A stretch of DNA of 35,276 bases from Candidatus Hadarchaeum sp. (GCA_020725055.1 DYFS01000008.1:1-35276), one strand, 5' to 3'. Shown: positions 16,592-24,155, counted from the stretch's first letter. Notes: generated by a model from the sequence alone, not told the origin. Made by a program: numbers and translations.

Positions 16592-16680
16592 GCCGGGGTG
16601 GCGGAACCAGGTAACGCGGCAGACTCGAGATCTGTTGGCCCTCACGGGTCGTCAGGGTTCAAATCCCTGCCCCGGCGCCA
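16592..16680 (+). tRNA. tRNA-Ser (anticodon CGA)
   Basis: The cloverleaf is complete. The acceptor stem GCCGGGG pairs with CCCCGGC, the discriminator is G (usual for serine), and CCA is encoded. The D stem is GCG/CGC. The anticodon stem GCAGA/TCTGT closes the loop CTCGAGA with anticodon CGA (codon UCG). The long variable arm has a 5-bp stem (GGCCC/GGGTC) with loop TCAC, confirming a class II tRNA. The T arm CAGGG-TTCAAAT-CCCTG is canonical. No intron. A run of six T follows at 16684-16689. Confidence 0.95.
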
Positions 16681-17160
16681 TCATTTTTTCTGCTTGTTGT
16701 GAAAGATATTCTCTGTCGAGCTTGCCCTTTTGCATGGCTAGAATCGCCTGCACATCCTCCAGATCTTGAGGGCGACCATACGTGAGTTTTGTGATTACGA
16801 GGTCTTCTGGGGCTTCCACCCATGTGTTTTCCCCATAAATTTCAACGCGCTGTTTTCGTGCAAGCGAAGCCTCATCGAGCGGCGTAGTTACCTCCCGAAG
16901 GTCAAGCCGGTACGGTGAGCCCTCGTCAAAGGTCCATCCTCCCCACGCTGAGCGCCCCCCCTCAACTCCTCGACTAATTTTTTTCCCGATTTTGCGCTCC
17001 TTTTTATCGAAGCGGCCATTAGCTCTAACATCGCATCGTTTAGGTCAGCCAGGATGAAGAGAGGGTCAGCACGGCATCGCTCCATCGCGACAACTTCCAG
17101 CTCGATTCGTTCGGACGATCTCTCCCATCGTGGATTTTTGTGTACGACTATCATCTGCAT
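16652..17160 (-). pseudogene. Frameshifted remnant of a nucleotidyltransferase-like (DUF6036/AbiEii-type) gene
   Basis: Two minus-strand frames join into one sensible protein. From ATG 17160, residues 'MERCRADPLFILADLNDAMLE' (split as MERCRADPLF and ILADLNDAMLE) read in one frame. Near 17020-17025 the sense moves to another frame, beginning 'NGRFDKKERKIGKKI' and continuing 'WTFDEGSPYRLDLREVT', 'VEAPEDLVITKLTYGR' and 'QDLEDVQAILAMQKGKLD'. The last two are typical of the C-terminal half of small archaeal nucleotidyltransferase-like proteins. Restoring one missing base joins the frames. The downstream frame has no start of its own. Its C-terminus runs into the antisense of tRNA-Ser, stopping at 16654-16652. 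The N-terminal GG/DxD catalytic region is missing. Most likely a decayed gene. Confidence 0.6.
16684..16689 (+). terminator. Oligo-T terminator after tRNA-Ser
   Basis: Six consecutive T residues begin four bases after the encoded CCA, a usual archaeal tRNA terminator. The same bases form part of the remnant reading frame on the opposite strand. Confidence 0.5.
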
Positions 17161-17247
17161 AGCTTAGTCCTCGGTGGGCAGCAAAATAGCTTTTTGGTTG
17201 GCGGCGGCGTCAGGACTTTTAACGAAGTTATTCATAATATCTACCGG

Positions 17248-17323
17248 GCCGCTGTAGCTCAGTTGGCAGAGCGTCGGTTTCGTAAACCGAAGGTCGTGGG
17301 ATCGTGACCCACCAGCGGCTCCA
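17248..17323 (+). tRNA. tRNA-Thr (anticodon CGT) with unusual T-loop
   Basis: The acceptor stem GCCGCTG pairs perfectly with CAGCGGC; the discriminator is T, as usual for archaeal tRNA-Thr, and CCA is encoded. The D arm is GCTC/GAGC-like. The anticodon stem TCGGT/ACCGA closes loop TTCGTAA with anticodon CGT (codon ACG). The T stem GTGGG/CCCAC is perfect, but its loop reads ATCGTGA instead of the usual TTCRANY, so position 54 is A and position 58 is T. A TTTTAAC element about 27 bp upstream may be the TATA box. Confidence 0.92.
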
Positions 17324-17345
17324 TAGGGTCGAGGTCAACAAATAA

Positions 17346-17355
17346 ACTTTAATAT
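17346..17355 (+). promoter_or_regulatory. TATA box of the 74-residue protein / ArsA transcript
   Basis: CTTTAATATG lies about 27 bp before the GTG start at 17378. The predicted transcription start coincides with the start codon, suggesting a leaderless mRNA. Confidence 0.5.
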
Positions 17356-17377
17356 GCGCTGGGGCTAGACACCAACG

Positions 17378-17602
17378 GTGGTAAACGTGGTTTTTGAAAA
17401 GAAGGAAAAGCCCAAGGCCGCCGTCGAGATCGGTTTGGATTTGAGTGGCCTGCTCGAGAGCTTGGGGTTGGGGAAAACGGTGGACCGAGTTATAGAACTG
17501 ATCAAGCAAGGGAAACTCGAGGTCAGGGTCGAACTCGGCGGTAAGAAAAAGGGGAAGCTCCCCGCTAGCGTCACGATACGGCTGAAGAAAGCGGAAGCAT
17601 AA
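17378..17602 (+). CDS. Unknown 74-residue protein upstream of the ArsA/Get3 ATPase
   Basis: Not recognised. The small basic protein has an N-terminal segment rich in K/E, a helical middle ('SGLLESLGLGKTVDRVIELIKQ', here read as two parts, SGLLESLG and KTVDRVIELIKQ) and two likely beta strands at the end ('KLEVRVELGG' and 'ASVTIRLKK'). There are no cysteines, no signal peptide and no membrane segment. The start is GTG 17378, placed about 27 bp after a TATA box with no room for a leader; GTG 17387 is the alternative. The ArsA/Get3-like gene follows 43 nt later, separated by a T6 run that could terminate part of the transcript. A partner of that ATPase is possible but unproven. Confidence 0.6.
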   Translation: MVNVVFEKKEKPKAAVEIGLDLSGLLESLGLGKTVDRVIELIKQGKLEVRVELGGKKKGKLPASVTIRLKKAEA

Positions 17603-17645
17603 CTCGACGTTTAAACGCTGTTGAGTGGGGTTTTTTAAGGTGGTA

Positions 17646-18560
17646 ATGGCGCGCAGGGCTAGGCTTATCCTATGCAGCGGGAAAGGCGGAACCGGGAAGA
17701 GCACAGTCGCCGCTGCAATCGGTACGCATTTCTCCAGCGAGGGCAAAAGGGTGCTGCTGGTTTCAAGCGACCCCACCCGCTCGCTCTCAGGTATTTTTGA
17801 CAGGCGCATAGGCGGAAATGTCACAAAGATTGGCCCGAATTTGTACGCGGTAGAGTTAGACGTTGAAAAAATCGCAAAAATGGTTGAGAGTGAATACAGG
17901 AAAATTTTCATCGACACCCTTGCCTCCTGGCTGGATGAGGAAATCATAGAAGATCTGCCCGTGGAGATATTGAGCGGTGTCGACGAGTTGTTTGCACTCG
18001 ACAAGATACGCCATTTCGTCGAGAGGGGGTACGATGTCGTCGTCTGGGACACGAGCCCGACGGCCTACACCCTACGGCTGCTGTCCCTCTCCCAAAAGAT
18101 TAGTGGTGCCGTCTCCCGGAGCCTAGGCCTGTACGTTAGACTCGCCCACCCACTCGAGACGATAAAAGCATGGCTCAAAAGAAAACCCGAGCCTGAGATA
18201 ATAAGGGCTTTTAAGAAACTAGGGCAGGTCACGAGCAAAATCGAAAAAATGCTATCAGACGTGCGAACTGAATTTATCCTAATTTTGAACCCCGAAAAGC
18301 TGTCGATTTCGGAAGGCAAGCAGCTGCAGGAGGCCGCGGAAAAGTACAACATAACCGTGAAAAGGGTGGTTGTAAACAAGATGCTGCTGCCATGTAAGTG
18401 CCGGTTTTGTACCCTGAAAAGAAACGAGCAGCAAAGGAACCTAGAAGTAATCCGAAAGGAGTACGGCGACTTAAAGCTTTTGACCGTGCCCTATCTCCCG
18501 CACGAAGTCATTTCGAAGAAAAGGGTCGAAGAATACGCGGGAAAGCTTTTCGAGGATTAG
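17646..18560 (+). CDS. ArsA/Get3-family ATPase
   Basis: SIMIBI-class P-loop ATPase of 304 residues. It has the deviant Walker A 'GKGGTGKST' near residue 11, 'SSDPTRSLSGIF' (switch I region, compare DPAHS in relatives), and 'WDTSPTAYTLRLL', which parallels the DTAPTGHTLRLL motif of Get3. A cysteine cluster CKCRFC near residue 253 contains the CxxC that holds zinc at the Get3 dimer interface. Family members deliver tail-anchored membrane proteins (Get3) or drive arsenite efflux (ArsA). No ArsB or ArsR gene is nearby, so a targeting role is more likely. ATG 17646 follows GGTGGT; an upstream in-frame GTG at 17625 exists. The gene overlaps the convergent small gene by 4 nt. Confidence 0.88.
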   Translation: MARRARLILCSGKGGTGKSTVAAAIGTHFSSEGKRVLLVSSDPTRSLSGIFDRRIGGNVTKIGPNLYAVELDVEKIAKMVESEYRKIFIDTLASWLDEEIIEDLPVEILSGVDELFALDKIRHFVERGYDVVVWDTSPTAYTLRLLSLSQKISGAVSRSLGLYVRLAHPLETIKAWLKRKPEPEIIRAFKKLGQVTSKIEKMLSDVRTEFILILNPEKLSISEGKQLQEAAEKYNITVKRVVVNKMLLPCKCRFCTLKRNEQQRNLEVIRKEYGDLKLLTVPYLPHEVISKKRVEEYAGKLFED

Positions 18561-18754
18561 TTTCTTCCGCAGATCGCGCAAACAGCCATTAAAACAAACA
18601 GGGAGGCCACCATTCTCTTGATGTTAAGCAATTGTTTGTACCTGGCTGGCGCCATTTTTAATAGCAGCGAGACGTAGCCCCTCACCAACGCATGCCTTTT
18701 GCATAGGCCGTAAAGTACCATTCCAGCCTGGATTTGCTGGGAAAGGGACAACAT
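18557..18754 (-). CDS. Small protein with C-terminal membrane helix (possible tail-anchored protein)
   Basis: The family is not recognised, but expression signals are unusually good: TATA box CTTAAATAG at 18803-18795, and GGAGG about 8 nt before the ATG at 18754. The 65-residue protein has a basic, partly helical region (residues 1-45, many K and R) and ends in a hydrophobic stretch 'MVASLFVLMAVCAIC' (48-62) followed by only three residues, GRN. A single hydrophobic segment at the extreme C-terminus is the layout of a tail-anchored protein. The gene faces the ArsA/Get3-type ATPase and overlaps its end by 4 nt, suggesting (only as inference) that the ATPase could insert it into the membrane. 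Confidence 0.65.
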   Translation of the reverse strand: MLSLSQQIQAGMVLYGLCKRHALVRGYVSLLLKMAPARYKQLLNIKRMVASLFVLMAVCAICGRN

Positions 18755-18794
18755 TTTTCAAGCCTCCAGACTTGAAATACTTAGGGGCGATAAT

Positions 18795-18803
18795 CTATTT
18801 AAG
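18795..18803 (-). promoter_or_regulatory. TATA box of the 65-residue membrane-helix protein
   Basis: On the minus strand CTTAAATAG. The start of transcription about 25 bp on, near 18773, leaves a leader of about 19 nt containing the GGAGG ribosome site. The rest of 18755-18974 is very AT-rich and shows nothing that looks coding. Confidence 0.55.
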
Positions 18804-18974
18804 GGTATTGATTGGGCGTGGTAAAAGAGAAATATTTAAGCTTTTTTTCAGGTATTTATTAATTTTTTATGCTATTTAAGAGATTGAAGTATTATCTTAT
18901 TTTTTATAAGGAAAAAATCCAATTTATTGTAACAATATTGATTTCCCACAGATTTAATACGGCTATCAGGAAAT

Positions 18975-21665
18975 TCAGCTTTTTATAGCCGCTTGAGCTG
19001 CAGCAAGCCTTGCTATCGGCACGCGGTACGGTGAGCAGCTCACGTAGGTCAAGCCAACCTCATGGCAAAATTTAACGCTTTTCGGGTCCCCCCCATGCTC
19101 CCCGCATATCCCGATTTCCAGGTCGGGCCGGGTCTTCCGCCCCAGCTCCACCCCCATCTGTATCAGCCTACCGACACCCTCAACGTCGAGCGTCTGGAAT
19201 GGGTTGTCGGGCAGCACCCCGCGCTCGGTGTAGATAGACAAGAACTTGTTCTCCGCGTCCTCCCGGCTGAAGCTGAACGTCGCCTGCGTCAGGTCGTTCG
19301 TCCCAAAGCTGAAGAACTCCGCCACCTCAGCTATCCGGTCGGCCTCCAAGCAAGCCCTAACGACCTCAATCATCGTGCCAAACTTCATCGGCACCCTCAC
19401 GCCAAACTTTTGTTCAACTTCCTCCGCCACCCGGGCAACGATTTCTTTTACCACCAAAAGCTCCTCGACCGTGCAAATGTTGGGAACCATCAGCTCGGGC
19501 TTTATTTTCACCCCCTCTTTCATGAGCTCCGCACAGGCCTCGTAGTACGCCCGGATTTGCATCTCGTATATGTCCGGACAGGTTACCCCCACTCGAACGC
19601 CGCGGTGGCCCAGCATCGGGTTGATTTCGGCAAGAACACGGGCTCGCTTGAGCACACGCTCCTTCTCGGCTATGGATTTTTCGACATTTTCCATTCTTTT
19701 TACAACGGTGTGCGTCCTCTTTTTTAACACCAGCAAGCTCTTCTCCCTCTTCAGCTCCTCTACCTCCTCGATAAGCGCGTCACGGGATGGCAAAAATTCG
19801 TGCAGAGGGGGGTCGAGCAGGCGCACGGTTACCGGTAGCCCCTCCACCGCCTTGAGTATCTCCTTGAAATCCCGCTTCTGCACGGGGAGCAGCTTCTCGA
19901 GATATGGTTTCCTCTCTTCAGCGCTTCCCGCCATTATCAGCGCCTGGACCAATGGCAGGCGGTCGGTCTCGCTGAACATGCGCTCGGTGCGGCAGAGCCC
20001 TATGCCCTCCGCCCCGAATCTCTTGGCATCCCGCGCCCCTTCAGGGGTGTCGGTGTTCGCCATAACACCGAGCTTCCTCCGCTTGTCGGCCCACCTCAAC
20101 AACTCCGTGATATCCCCCCCGAGCTTCGGCTCTATCATCGGAACTTCGCCGAGGTAAACATCGCCGCTACCGCCGTCGATGGTGAGCACATCACCCTCCT
20201 TTATGATCACGTCCCCAACGTATGCGGTTTTAGCGTGGGGATCGACGCGGATCGCCTCACAACCGGAAACGCAGGGCTTGCCCATCCCCCTAGCCACGAC
20301 CGCTGCATGGCTCGTCTTTCCCCCGCGGCTCGTCAGGATGCCCTGCGAGGCGAAAAAACCGTGGACGTCCTCCGGCTTCGTTTCCTCCCGCACGAGGATC
20401 ACATTTTTGCCCGCCCGACCTTCTCGCTCCGCATCGTCCGCACTGAAGATCGCGACACCCGAGGAGGCGCCGGGGGATGCAGCAAGGCCGCGAGCTATCG
20501 GCTTCACCTTGGCTTTTGGATCGATGCGCTTGTGCGTGAGTTGTTCGAGATCCTCCGGCCATACCTTCAGGATAGCCTCCTCCTCCGCTAGGATCCCCTC
20601 CTTGACCATGGCGACGACGGTCTTCACCCTCGCCTGGGCGGTCATCTTCCCACTCCTCGTCTGGAGCATGTAGAGCTTGCCGCGCTCGATGGTGAACTCG
20701 AAGTCCTGAACCTCACGGTAACGGCGTTCTAGGATTTCCCTGATTTTGAGCAGTTCTCTACAAGTCGCCGGCATCTCTTTCCCCATCTCCGCGATCGGCT
20801 TAGGTGTGCGTATGCCAGCGACGACATCCTCGCCTTGGGCATTCGTCAGGTATTCGCCGAAGAGCACATTTTCGCCGGTAGCGGGGTCGCGCGTGAAAGC
20901 GACCCCAGTAGCAGAGTCATTACCCATGTTGCCAAAGACCATCGCCTCAACGTTAACTGCTGTGCCATTTGCGATGTCTGACGTGATCTTGAACTCCTTC
21001 CTGTAGGCAACGCAGCGTGGGGTGTTCCAGGATTTAAAGACAGCCTCAATAGCGAGCCTCAACTGCTCGTAAGGGTCGGTGGGGAACTCCCGCCCGAGGG
21101 CCCGCCGGCATATCTCCTTGAACCCAACTACTGCCTCTTTAAGCGCCTTGGCGTCGAGATCTGTGTCGTACTCCACGCCGTACTTTTGTTTGACCCGCTC
21201 GAACGCCTCATCGAAGAGCTCGCCGTCAACACCCAAGGCGATCCTGCAGAACATGGAGATGAAGCGGCGATAAGCGTCGTAGGCGAAGCGCTCGTTATCG
21301 GTCTGCTCAACTAGGCCTTTTACCGTGCTGTCGTTCAGGCCGAGGTTTAGGATGGTGTCCATCATCCCGGGCATGGAGATGGCGGCGCCCGAGCGGACGG
21401 AGACGAGCAGCGGGTTGTGTGCGTCGCCGAACTTTTTGCCCGTTTTTTCCTCGATGTGCTTTATTGCGGTAGCGACGTCATCCATAAGCCCTTCAGGCGG
21501 TTTCTCGCCAGCACCGTAATATTCCAAGCAAGTTTCGGTTGTAATGATAAAACCCGGGGGAACTGGCAGGCCCATCCTCGTCATTTCAGCCAGATTTGCC
21601 CCCTTACCGCCGAGCAGTTTTTTGTCTTTAGCTTCCCCCTCCTCGAAAAGGTAAACGCGCTTCAT
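18975..21665 (-). CDS. ppdK: Pyruvate phosphate dikinase
   Basis: Interconverts pyruvate, ATP and phosphate with PEP, AMP and pyrophosphate; in archaea it links pyruvate and PEP in glycolysis or gluconeogenesis. The 896-residue protein has the N-terminal ATP-grasp domain ('LLGGKGANLAEM', residues 17-28), the swivelling domain with phosphocarrier H453 in 'SRGGKTSHAAVVARG', and the C-terminal PEP/pyruvate barrel with 'GICGEHGGDP' (catalytic cysteine near 854). PPDK rather than PEP synthase is indicated by the start 'VYLFEEG' and the domain lengths. It is monocistronic and divergent from dph2. A GGGG stretch precedes the ATG. A GGCTAT/ATAGCC inverted repeat overlaps its stop. Confidence 0.96.
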   Translation of the reverse strand: MKRVYLFEEGEAKDKKLLGGKGANLAEMTRMGLPVPPGFIITTETCLEYYGAGEKPPEGLMDDVATAIKHIEEKTGKKFGDAHNPLLVSVRSGAAISMPGMMDTILNLGLNDSTVKGLVEQTDNERFAYDAYRRFISMFCRIALGVDGELFDEAFERVKQKYGVEYDTDLDAKALKEAVVGFKEICRRALGREFPTDPYEQLRLAIEAVFKSWNTPRCVAYRKEFKITSDIANGTAVNVEAMVFGNMGNDSATGVAFTRDPATGENVLFGEYLTNAQGEDVVAGIRTPKPIAEMGKEMPATCRELLKIREILERRYREVQDFEFTIERGKLYMLQTRSGKMTAQARVKTVVAMVKEGILAEEEAILKVWPEDLEQLTHKRIDPKAKVKPIARGLAASPGASSGVAIFSADDAEREGRAGKNVILVREETKPEDVHGFFASQGILTSRGGKTSHAAVVARGMGKPCVSGCEAIRVDPHAKTAYVGDVIIKEGDVLTIDGGSGDVYLGEVPMIEPKLGGDITELLRWADKRRKLGVMANTDTPEGARDAKRFGAEGIGLCRTERMFSETDRLPLVQALIMAGSAEERKPYLEKLLPVQKRDFKEILKAVEGLPVTVRLLDPPLHEFLPSRDALIEEVEELKREKSLLVLKKRTHTVVKRMENVEKSIAEKERVLKRARVLAEINPMLGHRGVRVGVTCPDIYEMQIRAYYEACAELMKEGVKIKPELMVPNICTVEELLVVKEIVARVAEEVEQKFGVRVPMKFGTMIEVVRACLEADRIAEVAEFFSFGTNDLTQATFSFSREDAENKFLSIYTERGVLPDNPFQTLDVEGVGRLIQMGVELGRKTRPDLEIGICGEHGGDPKSVKFCHEVGLTYVSCSPYRVPIARLAAAQAAIKS

Positions 21666-21699
21666 AAAACCCCTTCGTCAGTCCTTTGGTGGGCAGTGT

Positions 21700-21724
21700 A
21701 TTTTAACTTAACGAAATGTTAAGT
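21700..21724. promoter_or_regulatory. Divergent ppdK/dph2 promoter with perfect inverted repeat
   Basis: The 67-bp gap between ppdK (minus) and dph2 (plus) contains ATTTTAAC, which can act as a TATA box on either strand, and ACTTAAC-N5-GTTAAGT, a perfect 7-bp inverted repeat at 21706-21724. The repeat adjoins or overlaps the TATA region and the expected dph2 transcription start. That is a good position for a dimeric regulator. No known factor is identified. Confidence 0.5.
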
Positions 21725-21732
21725 GTTATCGA

Positions 21733-22749
21733 GTGGTAATTTTGAGACCAACATACGATTTCGAGGCGGCGGAGGTCAGGCGATTCCTCAAACACCACGG
21801 GGCGAAACGTGCGGCGATCCAGTTGCCGGAGGGCCTGAGGCCGCACCTAGCCGAGATTACGGCGGTGTTCGGAGAGGTTGGAGTCGAGGCGGTCGTATTG
21901 GCAGACAGCTGTTACGGGGCATGCGACCTAGCAGATGCTAAGGCGGAGCAGCTGGGTTGTGGCGTGCTGATTCACTATGGGCACGCCGACATGGGGCTGC
22001 CAACCAGCCTGCCGACGCTGTACGTCGAAGCGCACATGCTTGTCGATCCACTCGAGGCGGTCGAGGGAGCGCTTTCATCGCTCGGTTTCAAACGGGTTGG
22101 TTTGACCACCACCGCCCAACACATTACCCACCTCCCAGGCGTGGCGGAGCTCATCCGCTCCCGGGGCGCAGAACCAATCGTGGGCAAGCCCGGGCCTAGG
22201 GCAAAATACCCCGGGCAGGTGCTGGGGTGCGATTTCGGGGCGGCTACCTCGGTTTCCGATCGCGTGGATGGATATATCTACATCGGCACAGGTGAGTTCC
22301 ACCCGCTCGGCGCGGCGCTCGCCACCGGGAAGCGCGTCGTAGCCGTAAACCCGGTTGCGAAGGGCTTCAAGGTGATAGCCCCGAGCCTAGATTTCTTGAA
22401 CAAACGGAAGGCGATGATCGCCCGAGCAACTGCATGTGAGCGGTTCGGCATTGTGGTCAGCACCAAGCCCGGGCAGGCGCGTTTTAAGCTGGCATCCGCG
22501 CTGGCCGATGCTTTTAGGGGTGCGCGTAGGGAGGCCCACGTGTTGGTCGTGGATGAGGTGCAACCGGAAAAACTGTGTGATTTCAAGTTGGATGCTTTTG
22601 TGTGTGCGGCATGCCCACGGGTACCTATTGACGACGCGGAGCGCTTCGACCGCCCGATTTTGACCCCCTTTGAGGCGGGGGTGATGCTTGGGAAAGCGAG
22701 CTTCGAGCCCTACCGGCTGGACGAAGTGCGGGCGAGCGATTTCGGGTGA
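21733..22749 (+). CDS. dph2: Dph2, diphthamide synthesis radical enzyme
   Basis: Uses an unusual [4Fe-4S]/SAM reaction to transfer a 3-amino-3-carboxypropyl group to a histidine of elongation factor 2, the first step of diphthamide formation. Three cysteine sites expected to hold the cluster are visible: 'DSCYGACD' (C60/C64), 'LGCDFGAA' (C166) and 'CAACPRVPIDD' (C291/C294). The length of 338 residues matches archaeal Dph2. The start is GTG 21733, close to the predicted transcription start, so the message may be leaderless; TTG 21742 is an alternative. It heads an RNA-metabolism cluster and ends 4 nt before the methylase gene. Confidence 0.94.
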   Translation: MVILRPTYDFEAAEVRRFLKHHGAKRAAIQLPEGLRPHLAEITAVFGEVGVEAVVLADSCYGACDLADAKAEQLGCGVLIHYGHADMGLPTSLPTLYVEAHMLVDPLEAVEGALSSLGFKRVGLTTTAQHITHLPGVAELIRSRGAEPIVGKPGPRAKYPGQVLGCDFGAATSVSDRVDGYIYIGTGEFHPLGAALATGKRVVAVNPVAKGFKVIAPSLDFLNKRKAMIARATACERFGIVVSTKPGQARFKLASALADAFRGARREAHVLVVDEVQPEKLCDFKLDAFVCAACPRVPIDDAERFDRPILTPFEAGVMLGKASFEPYRLDEVRASDFG

Positions 22750-22753
22750 TGTT

Positions 22754-23374
22754 GTGCGCAAGAAGCAACTCGAGATAATTCTCCAAAAGCTCTCCCCCCA
22801 CCCGAGCCCGAGCGCGGAGCTCGAGCAGTATATGACACCTGGTGGTGTCGCGGCCGCGCTTCTACAGCTCGCCAACTCGCAAGGCGATATCGCTGGCAAA
22901 GTGGTTTGTGATCTAGGGTGCGGGACGGGACGGCTCGCAGTGGGCGCGGCGCTACTTGGGGCTGAGCGCGTGATTGGGGTGGATGTTGACCCCACAGCTC
23001 TTGAAATTGCCGAGCAGAATGCCGCGCGCGCGGGGGTCGACATCGAGTGGATAAGGGGTGACGTAAACGAATTCAAAAGAGCCGACACAGACACCGTGAT
23101 ACAAAACCCGCCGTTCGGTGTACAGCGGAGGGGGGCCGACATGGTATTTTTGCGCAAGGCTCTCCAACTCGCACCGGTGGTTTACTCGCTCCACAAAGCC
23201 ACGCCTAAAAACCGCGCCTTTATAGCCGAGCGTGTTAAAGAGATGGGTGCGAAAATAACCGATAGGCTTGAGTTGTGGTTTCACATCCCGAGGCAGTTCA
23301 AATTTCACACCCGCAGGGTGCATAGGTTTAAAGTAGACCTCTACCGAATTGAGAAGGGAGGTAAAAAATGGTAG
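22754..23374 (+). CDS. METTL5-like RNA methyltransferase (COG2263 type)
   Basis: SAM-dependent methylase, 206 residues. 'CDLGCGTGRLAVGAALLGA' is the SAM-binding motif I in the form characteristic of the METTL5/COG2263 group, followed by 'GVDVDP', and the catalytic 'NPPFG' (an N/D-PPY/F motif for adenine N6 methylation) near residue 119. The eukaryotic relative modifies an adenosine of small-subunit rRNA, so an rRNA target is likely. The start is GTG 22754 with GGTGAT just upstream; the frame extends further upstream only within dph2. The stop overlaps csl4 by 7 nt. Confidence 0.88.
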   Translation: MRKKQLEIILQKLSPHPSPSAELEQYMTPGGVAAALLQLANSQGDIAGKVVCDLGCGTGRLAVGAALLGAERVIGVDVDPTALEIAEQNAARAGVDIEWIRGDVNEFKRADTDTVIQNPPFGVQRRGADMVFLRKALQLAPVVYSLHKATPKNRAFIAERVKEMGAKITDRLELWFHIPRQFKFHTRRVHRFKVDLYRIEKGGKKW

Positions 23375-23946
23375 AAGTGAAGACGGGTGATTTTGTAGTC
23401 CCGGGAGATTTTTTGGCGACCACAGAGGAATTCGTCCCAGGCGAGGGGGCGTACGAAGAGGAGGGGAAGGTCTACTCCTCGTGCACCGGCGTGGTACTGG
23501 TTGATGTCAGAACCAAACGGATTTCAGTTTTTTCGAAAACAGCCACCCCACCAGTGATGAAACGGGGTGATGTGGTGGTGGTTCGTGTTGAAGAAGTCAA
23601 GGATCAGTCGGCAAACGTCAGCATCGGTGTTTTGAGGGGTTACGAGGACCGCCAGCTTCCGCTCCCAGACGCCGGCGTCATCCACGTTTCGGAGGTGCGT
23701 GATGGGTACGTCAGGGACCTATCAAAGGAATTCAAGGCAGGCGATATCGTTAGGGCCAAGGCCCTAGATACGCGCCGGACCCCTATTCGGCTCTCGACAG
23801 TGGGGGAGGATCTGGGAGTTATAATGGCTGTCTGTTCACGATGCCGAATGCCCTTGGATAAAGATGACTCGAAGCTACGGTGCAAGAACTGCGGCAACGT
23901 TGAGTTCCGAAAGCTCGCCAGCGACTATCGCCGGGGGATCCTGTGA
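23368..23946 (+). CDS. csl4: Exosome RNA-binding subunit Csl4
   Basis: Cap protein of the archaeal RNA exosome, giving the Rrp41/Rrp42 ring RNA-binding specificity and linking it to DnaG. It has an N-terminal domain ('GDFVVPGDFLATTEEF', about 1-65), an S1 domain (about 66-145, 'RGDVVVVRVEEV'), and a C-terminal zinc ribbon with 'CSRCRMPL' and 'CKNCGN'. It is 192 residues, the standard length. The ATG has a strong ribosome site, GGGAGGT. It is translationally coupled to its neighbours. Confidence 0.95.
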   Translation: MVEVKTGDFVVPGDFLATTEEFVPGEGAYEEEGKVYSSCTGVVLVDVRTKRISVFSKTATPPVMKRGDVVVVRVEEVKDQSANVSIGVLRGYEDRQLPLPDAGVIHVSEVRDGYVRDLSKEFKAGDIVRAKALDTRRTPIRLSTVGEDLGVIMAVCSRCRMPLDKDDSKLRCKNCGNVEFRKLASDYRRGIL

Positions 23947-24155
23947 GTCGCGAGTTGAAGCGCATACTGAATGTTAGGGTGGCGAGCACGAAGCAGATGG
24001 TATGGCTAGTCAATGCGGTAACCTCGCTGAAAGCAGATCTCGCCGTGGATGCGCAGCCAGGGATTGTGAGGGTGTGCATACGCGGTTCGAAGGGTGAAGT
24101 TCGAGAAATCTCTCGCAAGATATTAGAGCTCGCTGCCAAGTCGCAACTCTCATAA
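23943..24155 (+). CDS. Unknown 70-residue protein between csl4 and rpo11
   Basis: Not recognised with certainty. GTG 23943 overlaps the csl4 stop (GTGA), so translational coupling is likely. The composition looks like a compact alpha/beta domain: strand 'RILNVRVAS', helix 'TKQMVWLVNAVTSL', strands 'ADLAVDAQ' and 'IVRVCIRGS', and a last helix 'KGEVREISRKILELAAK'. There are no cysteines or catalytic motifs. A small RNA-binding or KEOPS/DUF2067-like domain is conceivable, based only on size, fold pattern and company with exosome and RNA polymerase genes. Confidence 0.75.
   Translation: MSRELKRILNVRVASTKQMVWLVNAVTSLKADLAVDAQPGIVRVCIRGSKGEVREISRKILELAAKSQLS

Noticed and set aside
18961-18990. GGCTAT/ATAGCC inverted repeat at the end of ppdK
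   Set aside because: Six-base arms with an 18-nt loop and no adjacent T-run. Archaeal termination does not rely on such hairpins, so I do not call a terminator.
19062-20673. Long plus-strand open frames opposite ppdK
   Set aside because: They mirror the codon pattern of the intact ppdK and have no ribosome sites or domains. The same holds for similar antisense frames at 11180-11830 and 33141-33755.
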